64,000 nucleotides of DNA from Adineta steineri (lineage: Eukaryota > Rotifera > Eurotatoria > Adinetida > Adinetidae). Made by a program: the position numbers and the translations under genes. The notes below the pieces were generated by a model. It did not search any database. It saw only the letters and a program-made list of their open reading frames with translations, and was not told the origin of the DNA. Shown one piece after another: positions 10,285 through 21,092 of the stretch. The stretch is from positions 248,001-312,000 of the forward strand of contig CAJNOI010000039.1 in NCBI GenBank assembly GCA_905250115.1. The letters are read 5' to 3'. Positions within the stretch are counted from its first letter, which is position 1; each line of letters begins with the position of its first letter.

Positions 10285-10739
10285 GTATTATCGCCATCAA
10301 AAATAGCGCTTTTCCACTTTCAATGAAAATTTAGTGATAAATACTGATTTACTCTACTACTGCTGCTAGATCATTTATCGTTGATGATCACTTCAGGTAT
10401 TTTTATATCCTAATTACAATATATGATCAATACTCTTAAATTAACATTGGTTCGAGATAAGTTGATAAATAAATATTTGAAAAAGTAACTAAAAATAGTA
10501 TCAATTTACAAATAATTCATAAATCAATGTTATATTATCAACTAATATCAGAATTATTATTTTAACATGTAGCATACTCATCAGTTGAAAATCTACTGTC
10601 ACTAAAATCTAAAACAAGTTAAATAAGCCTTTACACGTTGAAAAAAAACATCTATTTTGCAGTTATGTATGATACATTAAAATATTGAAAGGAAGTAAAG
10701 ACGTCATCAACTTTATTTAGTAATTTTTCCAATGTAATT

Positions 10740-10808
10740 ATGAAGATGCTGTTTTCCATCCTCAGAAAGTTTGCATACGTTACCATCATTATTTTTCTCA
10801 ACACACAG
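10740..10808 (+). CDS. Possible orphan signal-peptide exon
   Basis: ATG 10740 opens MKMLFSILRKFAYV followed by TIIIFLNTQ and then a GTACTT splice-donor-like site. This is a plausible secretory leader exon, but no matching downstream exon is evident before the NHL gene, which has its own leader. It may be a remnant. Confidence 0.2.
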
Positions 10809-10978
10809 GTACTTTTTTTAAAGTAATGAACTTTATCTTGTTGTAATTACATCAAAATAACCTACATCTTTCTGCAAATACCTTATTTCTATCGTTTCTT
10901 TTAAAAAACAATCAAAAAAATTGTCCAACTAACTTCTTTTTCTGATATATACATTATGAATCACAGCAGCATAAAAAT

Positions 10979-11018
10979 GAGAGAAAAGAAAAGAAAAGAA
11001 AAGAAAAGAAAAGAAAAG
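10979..11018. repeat. (AAAAG)n microsatellite
   Basis: About seven near-perfect tandem AAAAG units in intergenic DNA. Confidence 0.9.
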
Positions 11019-11895
11019 TAGAGCCATGTTTTAGTGGATGAGTGTTTTTCCTCGAAAAAAAAGTTTAAAATATGTTGTTATGATAAACAATTATTAAACT
11101 CACTATAGAATAGTGAAAAAAACTGTTTTTTTATGTATCTGATAAACAAGATGTGCTATCATTCACTAATACTAACATACTTAGATGTGGATCCTAACTG
11201 GTTGGATCATTGTTACATTCATGAAGAAAAATGCGATTATCTATTAAATCAAACATCGTAATATTCTTTCATCAATCAAAAATTGAAAAATAGAAATGAC
11301 ACTAAACAATAGCAAAAGAGGGATTGTGGAAATATTGTCATACTCCGCGTTAGAGTCAATTGAAAAATCTAAATCCAATGCGTTTGAATTTTGAGGACTA
11401 TTTAATTTTCTATGTTTTATATGAATGGCGTGAGAATTGACTGATATATTGTATAACTTATGAGATAAGTTTGAATGAATATCTAATTTATACATGGATA
11501 CAATGAATTACATATCAATTAAATGATTTTTATCTTTATAAGAAAAGCTTCATTTGCGGCTAAATCTTGATTATTCTCTTTTCAAATCCAATATTATTGA
11601 GTGGATCGTTCTATATATTTTTTATCTTTATTCATATTCTATATAACGTAAATGCTCTATTTGTGAATATATTTGTCTCTAAGTAACATAACAACAAAAC
11701 AAAATCGTCTTTCCGAATCGATGTGTTTTTACAAAATAAAATATAGGTTAATATTATTTTTTCCATTAGATTGATGAAATAAAATGGAAAAAAAGAGAGT
11801 AAAAGAAGGAAAAAAAATAGTATTTATCGCTCAACAGTTTCTTTTTCTTTTGTTCTCAGTTAAATTCATTTTATCAACTTGCAATTTAGTTGATA
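11019..11895. other. Intergenic, upstream of the NHL gene
   Basis: AT-rich. An 83-codon minus frame at 11244-11495 has no family resemblance. The promoter of the NHL gene presumably lies at its right end, but no clear TATA box was fixed. Confidence 0.4.
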
Positions 11896-14800
11896 ATGGC
11901 TTTAAAAAGAATTTGGTTATGGTTTGTATTTTTGATTATTACACAATCAGTTGGAGAAGATACACGATCAGTTCTAATGTCTTTAATCACTGGTTCGAAA
12001 TTTCAATGTTCCAGTACACCTTGTTTACCATTGACAAGTATCATTACGTCGACTATTATGAAGTGTCAAATGGCTTGTTTAGCTCAAATTTATTGTAGAG
12101 CAGCCAGTTTTCATCAATCAACTTCTAATTGTGAATTATTTACTGATATGTCAAATGAAATTGCAAATATGTTGATTGATACCGACATTACTACTATGAT
12201 TGTTATTGCTGGAACACGGTGTCCACCTGGTCAGTATGAATGTAGTACATTTGCTAAGCAATCATTAGTAGTGCGCAAATGTTGTAGAAGTCAAATCTGT
12301 CTAATTCTAAAAATCCTAGCACTTAAGTTATAAGAAACATCAAAGCATTTGTCAGGATTGTTATAATTGAGATCTAATTGAAGTAAAGATTGTAGAAGTA
12401 CAATCATAATGTAAGCAATGTAAAGATTTATTCTTCAACCATAATGCACTCATATTTATAGCATTTATAATAGTTAGAGAAGAAAAAGGAATAAATTAGA
12501 AGAAAACCCGCATCCAACCGTTGGTCTCATTCTAAATTTCTTTTTGTAAAATAGAACCGACCATACCACCAACATTAACAACAAGATTAGCAACAGTATT
12601 ATCATCATCAGCATCGATAACAACAACAACAACATTAACAGCAACAGCATTAGCAACAGCATTACCATCATCAGCATCAATAACAACAACAGCATTACCC
12701 TCATCAGCACCAATAANNNNNNNNNNNNNNNNNNNNNNNNNNNNNNNNNNNNNNNNNNNNNNNNNNNNNNNNNNNNNNNNNNNNNNNNNNNNNNNNNNNN
12801 NNNNNNNNNNNNNNNNNNNNNNNNNNNNNNNNNNNNNNNNNNNNNNNNNNNNNNNNNNNNNNNNNNNNNNNNNNNNNNNNNNNNNNNNNNNNNNNNNNNN
12901 NNNNNNNNNNNNNNNNNNNNNNNNNNNNNNNNNNNNNNNNNNNNNNNNNNNNNNNNNNNNNNNNNNNNNNNNNNNNNNNNNNNNNNNNNNNNNNNNNNNN
13001 NNNNNNNNNNNNNNNNNNNNNNNNNNNNNNNNNNNNNNNNNNNNNNNNNNNNNNNNNNNNNNNNNNNNNNNNNNNNNNNNNNNNNNNNNNNNNNNNNNNN
13101 NNNNNNNNNNNNNNNNNNNNNNNNNNNNNACGACAACATCAACTAAGACAACCTCAACCACGACAACATCAACTACTACAACAACAAGTACTACAACAAC
13201 AACTACTACAACAAGTTAGTAATATGTTAGATGATATGACAGTGTGGGCATGGGTGGAAGGGGAGAATAGATAGTGCATACACACCCACACCCACTCCCA
13301 TTCTTGTTCCACGCTGTATTGTACATTAAACTATGAAGGTAGATCGTATTCGGTAAGATAAAATCGAAAAGTCTATGTGATATGCGTAAGTTTACGTACA
13401 TGCTTTATCATACATGACTCTTTTTTGAAGAAGGCTGCAATCTATATAATTCTACACTATAATTGGATATCTTCTTTTTTGATAACGTGGATATATGTTT
13501 TTCTAATTACTTCTTGATAATATTTTAAAATTAAGACCAAACATTTCTTGTTTATCTATGTTAAATTCTTTTTTTTTATAGCAACACTCCTTGCAGCACG
13601 ATGGAACGCTACGGGCATCACTGTCGCTGGCAATGCGGGCGGTACGGCAGGAGGAACCGCAAGTCTGCTCAATGTACCTTATGTTGTAAGACTTGATTTA
13701 TCAAATGCTCTCTATATCTCGGACTTGCTAAACAATCGAATACAAAAATGGGTCATAGGTAGCTCAAGTGGTGTCACCGCTGCCGGACAGGCAGACGGAA
13801 CATCAGGTGCTTCTTCTACTACTCTTAATGAGCCAGTCGGTCTTGCAATCGACTCAAGTAACAACATGTACATTGCAGATAAACTCAATCAGCGAGTTAT
13901 ATACTGGGCTAATGGTGCATCATCTGGATCGACAATCGCTGGAACAGGTAAGAAAAATGAAAAGTTTTTATTCTCTATTGTACTCAGAACACCCTATTCA
14001 AGCTTGCTAGCTATGAAACCATCAAAACATGATATACTTGTTCCTGAAAAGGGTATGAAAAGAATTATTTTATAGGTTTAATATTCGTCGACCGTTCTTA
14101 CTATTATTATAAAAACAGTTCAAAAAGCTTTTCAAATGCTTTGACTTTCTTACAAATTGTCTTGTAAAACGAACATGGTGGAGAAATAATTTGTTTGTAT
14201 TTAAGATTTGATATTTAGGCCAGAAACGTGAACAGACTCACTTGTTATATATATCGATAAGTAGATCAATAGTAATTTAATATAGGGTTAGAGGGAATAT
14301 TCTTTCACGGACGTATTCCTGTAATTTCAAATAGCAGTGCTGATGAAATCTATACAGAATGAAATCCCATTTTTACGACCTTTATTTTTTATATAACTCG
14401 TCAGTCTTGCTATTTGAAATCGTAGCGATACAACCTTGAAATAATATTGTCTCCAAATCTGTAGAATAATAGAAATAATGCTTCACAAGTCAATAGTCTT
14501 TTTGAGCAATATAAATAAAAATAAATAAACAATTTGAATGCTGTAGTCTTATTTCCTAACTAGATTTTATTATCAGAATAAAATAGAAACAAAATGTAGT
14601 AGTAACAGAATTTTTTCATAAAATATCATTATATTCGATCTGTCTTCAGGTTCTGCCGGAAGTGCAAACAATCAGTTTAATGCTTGTAATAGTATTGAAC
14701 GTGTTTCGAGCACGGGTACTCTATATATCAGTGATGTAGGAAATCAACGTATCGTGCAATACCTTAACGGTGCTTCGTTAGGCACGGTGGTGGCTGGTGG

Positions 14801-15233
14801 AAATGGTGCGGGAAAAAACAGCACACAGTTATCGACTCCATACGGATTTACTCTAGATTCATCGACGAATAGTTTAATAATTGCCAATTATGGTGCCCAT
14901 AATGTAGTTCGTTGGGTGATAGGTGATACTAGTTGGACACTTCTTGCTGGCAGCACTGGAGTAAGCGGATCTTCGTCGACACTTTTAAATGGTCCAATTG
15001 GTGTAGCAATTGATCAATATGGAAATACATATGTAGCTGATTCAGGCAATCATCGGATCCAGTTCTTTTTAGCTGGTCAATCCAGTGCTACAACAATAGC
15101 CGGTGTTAGTGGTTCGTCTGGCACAAGTGCTACTCAATTAAATGGACCCTATGGAGTAACACTAGATAGTCAATTCAATTTATATGTGGCAGATACTGGT
15201 AATCACCGAGTGCAACGATTTGCACGGTACTAA
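11896..15233 (+). CDS. Secreted apple-like / Thr-rich / NHL-repeat protein
   Basis: Four exons, all phase-consistent: 11896-12229, 12555-13214, 13582-13947 and 14650-15233, giving about 647 residues. Exon 1 starts MALKRIWLWFVFLIITQSVG, a signal peptide, and continues into a Cys-rich PAN/apple-like segment (FQCSS, MKCQMAC, YCRAAS, NCELF). Exon 2 is a Thr/Ser/Ala-rich mucin-like linker with a 413-N gap at 12717-13129; the frame agrees on both sides. Exons 3-4 hold five or more NHL beta-propeller blades (GLAIDSSNNMYIADKLNQRV, GVAIDQYGNTYVADSGNHRI, GVTLDSQFNLYVADTGNHRV) separated by GTSGASSTTLNEP-type loops. This architecture is common in bdelloid genomes. It probably acts as an extracellular, heavily glycosylated binding protein; the ligand is unknown. 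An alternative frame runs past the 12229 donor to a stop at 12333, so intron retention would give a short secreted protein. Confidence 0.85.
12717..13129. other. 413-N assembly gap in the Thr-rich exon
   Basis: The gap is bordered by ACA/CAA-rich triplet sequence that codes for Thr/Ser/Ala. The assembler probably failed on a low-complexity tandem region. Its true length, and so the linker length, is unknown. Confidence 0.95.
13242..13301. repeat. Short foldback element, GTGGGTG/CACCCAC type (copy 1)
   Basis: The left arm GGGCATGGGTGG and the right arm CACACCCACACCC are imperfect inverted repeats. It lies in the intron between the Thr-rich and first NHL exons. Similar elements occur at 16392-16456 and 30656-30724. 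Confidence 0.5.
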
Positions 15234-16878
15234 AGGTGTGTGAGTATGGATGCCGATCATTATTGATATGTGACTATGGCAATAACTGAGAGCTGACAAT
15301 AAATATAGTACTTATATTCTTCTTCTTTTTGTTTTGATTAATTACATATTTTTCATGATGGATCCATTGAGATCCAAGGGCTTTGTTCCTATATTTATTC
15401 ACGCTTATAAATTTTTGTCGCTCTTTACTTCGCTTATGTCTCGTACAACAAAAATGTGTGGCTTTTACCTTTTATCATTGTTATTAAATATTTTTTACAT
15501 TTATTCGAAATAAATTCTTTTCATTTCAATATGACTTTTTATTTTTTTTTTTAAGAAAATAAAAATCTATAAGAATTTCTCTAATAGAAAAGTATACTTT
15601 GATCTTATTTAATAATTAGGACACTGTTGTTTGATAACGACTGTCAAAAATAATTTCTACTGTATCTAAAACGAATATGTTGCATTATTCTCATGAAGAA
15701 AAAGTGAGAATACGAAGAGTTTTTCTGAAAATAGTAGTGTATGATTGTAGACTTGGAATCTTAACTCTTTAATAATCAATTTCATTTGATTCTCCTTGAA
15801 AAGGTTTGAAACTATGATAAATACGATTGTTGTCCTAAGATTTACCAAAACTACTTTTTTAAAGTATATAAAACATAAATAGTCTTGAAATTTTAATTAA
15901 TTTTGATGAAAATTGAATTTTTTTTTATTTATTAAATGATTCATTTTTATATAATGATAAAGAAATTTTCCATCTTTATACGATTATTATCAATCTTTTT
16001 ACAGAACAAAATAAAAGAAATTAAAATCTCAAGTTTATTTACATTTTTCATACATAATTATATAAAAGTAGAATTTAAAAACTTGATCTGTGATATTTAT
16101 GTTTATATTATACATGTTTATAGTGTATATGATTATGTTGTATATAAATATGTTCGTGTTGATGGTTTTTGTTTAACATTCTTGTCATGTAACATCTATT
16201 TTCGTAAAAGGTTTGATAATGATCACATAAAGATCGAATATTTCCTTACTGTTTTTTTAGAAAATAAACCATTCAATAATAAAGAAACTACAAAAATTTC
16301 AAATTTCATCAAAATACGTTTAAATCCGACAAAAAATTAGTTTCAATCGTTTTGAATAAATCTTCCGTCGGCAACATAAACTTTCTTTTGAGGGTATGGA
16401 TGTGAGTGGATGTAGGTGCGGATACACTATCTATTTTACACTCACACCCACACCCCTTTTTTGTGCATTATTGTATCTTATCTCATTCTCTTCTTGAACG
16501 CTAGTATAGTTGATAATATCTGGCTTATTTTATGCATCAATAAAGATTTGGTAATTTTATAATATATCGTTAGTTTCTTCATTAAAGGTTCAACATAAGA
16601 ATACCACTTTATCTCTATTTTACTGTGAAAAAGTAAAGTAAGATTATGACAATCAAACAATATCTTGCAAATATTCATAACAGAAAACAAACATTTCAGT
16701 TTTACTGATTTTATACATTAATCGTAATATAAAACCAAATTAAAGAAGTTTAGAAACTTGAGAGTGAGCGTGAGTGGGTGAAAGTAGAATGAAGCGATAT
16801 CAACACCCACAAAAACACAAAGTTCATAACCAAAGCTGTATTTTTACGAAGCTTCCTACAATCGAACTGAACCTCGTA
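15234..16878. other. Intergenic between convergent NHL and RUFY genes
   Basis: AT-rich. The 134-codon frame at 15936-16340 is Ile/Phe/Tyr/Lys-biased, as random AT-rich DNA would give, and has no recognisable domain. The region holds the foldback element at 16392-16456 and a weaker one at 16760-16816. Confidence 0.45.
16392..16456. repeat. Short foldback element, GTGGGTG/CACCCAC type (copy 2)
   Basis: The left arm reads GGGTATGGATGTGAGTG. The reverse complement of the right arm reads GGGTGTGGGTGTGAGTG, so the ~17-bp terminal inverted repeats differ at only two positions around a ~30-bp core. This suggests a miniature transposon. Confidence 0.6.
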
Positions 16879-17106
16879 TGAAAGATCGGAAAACAAAAGA
16901 TATCGGTTCGATCTAGATATTTTCAGATTTTCAATAATTGAGATGATTGCGATACAAAATGATAACTTTTATTTATCGAAGAAAGTATGTAAAAAGCAAC
17001 TCGTGAAGAACTACAAAAATGCTTTCCTTCACATCCCATAAAAAAATATATATACAACAAAAATAATACACGCATATTATTGCAAGCTTGAGAAAAAATA
17101 GAGATT

Positions 17107-19706
17107 TTATATCTGTTGATCTTCAGATAATGGAGAATTGTCGTTTGTTGTTGAGTTTAAACGTTCAGATCGTACTTCAAATTTCAGATCAACATCATTT
17201 TTTGTTTCATTATTATTATCTGGATCATCGAGCATTGTATAATTTGACATTAATGATTCTTTTACAAATTTTTCATTACAAAAATCACACAGCCGATGTT
17301 GAGTACTAAAATAGAGAAAAGTTTTATTATTTTTTTCTCTTCGACGAAAACAAAATTAGTATAAACGTACTTTGGTGTTGAACCTGGTTGCCAATGATTT
17401 GAACAATAATAACAAAATATCTTTTGACAATGACGACAACGATACTATAGGAAAGAATTCATTTAATAAAAATCAATTCTAAAAATTTTTTATAGATATA
17501 CTTTTTTCAAAGTCCATCCAAATGTTGTTTCACATTTTGTACATTTTAAAACATCTTCTTCATGTACCCATTGTCTAGATTGTTCTTCTTCAAGTTTAAT
17601 TTCATACGAATAAATTGAATTAAATAAATCAGCTTTTTCGCTAAAATACAAAAAAGGAAAAAAGAACTTATAAAAAATTAGATTACAATGAATACTATAC
17701 CGAACAGCTTTAACTAATCGACGTTTCATTTCTTCAAAATCAAGTGTTTTTTCTTGTATAGAAGCTTCAAGTTGATCTTGAATTTGATTATGTTCAGACT
17801 AAAAAAACATACATTTGATATTAATATATATATCTTAGAATTTATTTTTACTCGTTCTTTTTCGATTAATATTCGTTCATTTTCAAGTAATTGTGTTGTC
17901 TAAAATTAATATCAATTATTTATATTTATCAATAAAATGAAATAAGTTACCTTTTTAAGTTCATTTGTCAATTGTTCCAGTCGTTTTTCTTGTTGATTTG
18001 ACTGAACTGAATGTTGTTCTTGCTGGAAAAAAAACAAAGTCTGTTGATTATTTTGAATAATAAATATATACATACAATAGATTTGAGATGGCTGGTATGT
18101 TCATTAAATTTACGTTGTAATTCATTATAAACCTTATCTTTCGTTTCCAATAGAGTTTGATATTTCGTTATTTCACGTTCGGAATCTTTCATTTTCTAAA
18201 ATATAACAAGATTGTTAACCGAATACTATAGGTGAACAATGAGATTTGATAAAAATTTCGATATTCTTAATCAGAAATATTATTTCTTACATTTTCAGTC
18301 GTTGTACGTTGAATTATAAAAGTAGAAAGTTGAAAATTGAGATTATTTATTTCATCTTTTAATACATCATTTTGAATTTTCCAATTTTCTATTTCATTCT
18401 TCGATATACTATCATCTCCTATTGTTTGACTCATTGCATCATGTTTATCTACTGAACATTGAATTTCAATATCATTCGATAATGAATTATGAGGATTTGT
18501 CTGTAATTGAAGTTCTAATTGATGACAACTATGAAAAACATGAATTCAATTTTGAAAATTATTCAAACAAATAATTTACCGTTCTTTCCAATAATTTAAA
18601 GTATTCTCTGGATATTCATCAGTAGATGAAATTGAACAAGCTAAACTATCATCATGCATTGATGATTCAAAATTCTAAAATAAAGAATTTTTTTTCATTC
18701 ATATTATTCTCCTTTTTCTATCTCGTACTTGAAGTGATGATAAAGTCAAAGGAAAAGAAGATGATATTATCGATTGTGAAGATATACTATCCTAGAATAA
18801 AAAAATTTATTTTACAACTAAATCAATTCTTGTTGGTATATACCATTGATAAACAACTTGATATACTATTCGTACGTAATCTTGATAGAGATTCAGACAG
18901 ATTTTTTGGACGAATATCAATTGATCTACAATTATATTTATCATCTATATATTCTAAAATTGATAAATACAAAATCCTACTCTGTTGTAGGCCAACAAAC
19001 ATCAAGTTGATATTGTGAAGTTGAAAGAAGATCAAATTGAACATCATTTAATTGATATAATGCTTGAACAATACGATTTATATACACAGATTTTGTCCAG
19101 AAACATTCTTCATGATAAAATTGACTAAATAAATTTTATTTCTATGATTAAATTTTGTATAAAATTTATTATACCTAACAACTTTATTCATCATAAAACT
19201 TTGTTGTATAACATCACCTAAACGATGATTTTGTAAACAAAAACGAAGAAATAAACGACCACGACCAATAGAAGTTTTCACTTCTTGACTATTGAGTACA
19301 TATAATATTGTATCATATAAACCTTTACTTTCTTTAAGTGCATGTATGAAAAAATCCCAATAATTTCGTTTATTATTTAATAATGATTTTCGATCTAGAG
19401 GATTATTTAAATGAAATCAACATGAAAAATATTCTTCTATTTTCTTACTTTTTAAATCAACTTCTAATAATTTTTCAAGATGTTGAAAAAACATTTGCAG
19501 ATGTATATTTTTATCATCGATAAGAATCGATTGAAATCGATCAATATCATCATGAGATGTTGTATATTCAGTATAAATTGTATTTGCTTTATCTACGAAT
19601 ATATGTATATTTATATATTATTTTAATAGTCTTATTTTAATTTACTTTCGATTACTTCAATTGATCGTACTATAGAAGATATTTTACGCGTATTTTGTGT
19701 AGACAT
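17107..19706 (-). CDS. RUN and FYVE domain-containing protein (RUFY-like)
   Basis: About 15 exons, ATG 19706 (MSTQNTRKISSIVRS) to TAA 17107. Exons 1-4 checked by phase: 19646-19706, 19449-19592, 19175-19394, 19001-19124; exon 5 is 18844-18981. The RUN domain spans exons 2-5: NYWDFFIHAL, TSIGRGRLFLRFCLQNHRL, QFYHEECF, then QLDSRILYLSILEYIDD, which follows RUFY spacing. A Ser-rich linker and coiled coil (exons 6-13) follow. The C-terminal FYVE-type finger has all eight Cys as CTKC, CRHC, CYYC and CDFC, after a WVHEEDV start. The basic RRHHCR loop is reduced to YRCRHC, so PI3P binding may be weak. Family members bind Rab/Arl GTPases on endosomes. The join of exons 4 and 5 needs removal of only 19 nt (18982-19000). 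The 3' end is duplicated at 6662-7368. Confidence 0.85.
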
Positions 19707-20067
19707 TTTAAATAAATGATAAATTAAAGAAAACTCATGTGCTTTCTGTTTTTTTCTTCTACTCACACATCACATGTGTTTCAATTGTTTTTGATTGGTG
19801 ATTGGTTTTATCAATAACAGGATATGTGATGTCACTACTAATGCTAATCGCTATATACATTTATCCGTAGAAGAGGAAAATTTCTGTTACATGCTACTGA
19901 ATAAGTGATCAAAAATACTATATCATTCATTTTAAAGAAAAATAATTGATAACTCCTCCTTAGTGTAATAATAGTCAATTATTATGATTACAATATATGT
20001 ATATTTTGATTGTCTATACGAAGAAAAGCACCTTCCAGAAGGATTTTTTTTACAATACTTTTGTATG

Positions 20068-20075
20068 TATAAAAG
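20068..20075 (+). promoter_or_regulatory. Distal TATA-like element
   Basis: TATAAAAG about 190 bp before ATG 20262. A second, better placed TATA box lies at 20203. Confidence 0.3.
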
Positions 20076-20202
20076 TCACAATGAAGGATAAAAATTGCTC
20101 ATTCGACCGTTAATATAAATTAACTATTGTTTCGTACGTTAGATACGCGAACAATGAAAAATAAGTAATCGGCCGTCACAGTTCAATGATCATGTATCTG
20201 GA

Positions 20203-20210
20203 TATATAAA
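20203..20210 (+). promoter_or_regulatory. TATA box of the small EF-hand-like gene
   Basis: TATATAAA lies 59 bp before ATG 20262, with an initiator-like TTATCATATTC about 30 bp downstream. This spacing fits a short 5' UTR. Confidence 0.5.
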
Positions 20211-20261
20211 TTTTGTTGATCATTTTCGTTCGATTATCATATTCAATACACAAGCATCAAT

Positions 20262-20807
20262 ATGGGAAATACAAAAAGTAACCGATCGTCTTTGGAAATG
20301 AAACGTTTAGAAGAAATAACCGGTATTCCTCGACAAACATTTATCGATATGCATGAAAATATTAAACGTAAATCTGGTACTGAAGGAGGTACAGTACTTG
20401 TAAGCAGAGCTGATGCTCGTCATGAGATTAATCAAACAGGTGTTGGTTATAATAATCAAAAACAAGTTGATGCTGCATTTGGATTCTTCGAAGAAAATGG
20501 TAATTTTACGACTGAAGAATTATTTTCTATAATAGTTATGTTAGCTGAAACAATGGATGGTGTCAATCGACTTTCTTATGTTGTTGATACACATAATCCA
20601 AAGGGTGCAGACAGTGAAAACGTGTCACGTAAATATGGTCAAAGAATATTGGAATGTATTACTGAATTTTATGGAATCAAAAACGCTGATAAACCTGAAC
20701 ATGTTTGGGTTGCATTATGTGGTGGAACTGATAAAGCAAAAGTAACACGTGAACACTTCGTTAAATATGTTACTTCCACTGATCCATATCAAGACTTTTT
20801 AATTTAA
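20262..20807 (+). CDS. Small EF-hand-like protein with N-myristoylation motif
   Basis: Single exon, 181 residues, ATG 20262 to TAA. It begins MGNTKS, which fits the MGxxxS N-myristoylation consensus. Helical segments surround degenerate EF-hand loops: FFEENGNFTTEELFSIIVML near residue 80 and KAKVTREHFVKYVT near the C-terminus resemble the paired EF-hands of neuronal calcium sensor or calcineurin-B proteins. The canonical Asp ligands at loop positions 1 and 3 are missing, so calcium binding is doubtful. It may be a membrane-anchored, calcium-insensitive relative. The exact family is uncertain. Confidence 0.6.
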   Translation: MGNTKSNRSSLEMKRLEEITGIPRQTFIDMHENIKRKSGTEGGTVLVSRADARHEINQTGVGYNNQKQVDAAFGFFEENGNFTTEELFSIIVMLAETMDGVNRLSYVVDTHNPKGADSENVSRKYGQRILECITEFYGIKNADKPEHVWVALCGGTDKAKVTREHFVKYVTSTDPYQDFLI

Positions 20808-21092
20808 ATAAATAAAATTCATATTCTCAATTGTTTGTAGTCGATTTTAACTAAATAAAATATCATTACAAAAAAATATATGCATCTAAAACGTTTTTTT
20901 TTTATTTCTCTCCAGTCTTTATATAAGAACGACATCTATTCATATTTTATTCGCACACTATTCAAAATATGAATAATATCTGTTGGTACAATTATTAGAC
21001 GAATCTTTATGTTAGTACATGTAACTATACATATTTTATAAAAACGTATCGATAAAATATTTTTAGTTTTGATTATTATTTCTTCAAAATAT

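Noticed and set aside
12474-13161. Minus-strand Leu/Met/Val-rich frames of 209-222 codons across the N gap
   Set aside because: They are the reverse of Thr-rich CAA/ACA triplets, and most of their length is N.
15936-16340. 134-codon plus-strand frame
   Set aside because: Composition is what random AT-rich DNA gives (Ile, Phe, Tyr, Lys, Asn); no domain, splice partner or promoter.
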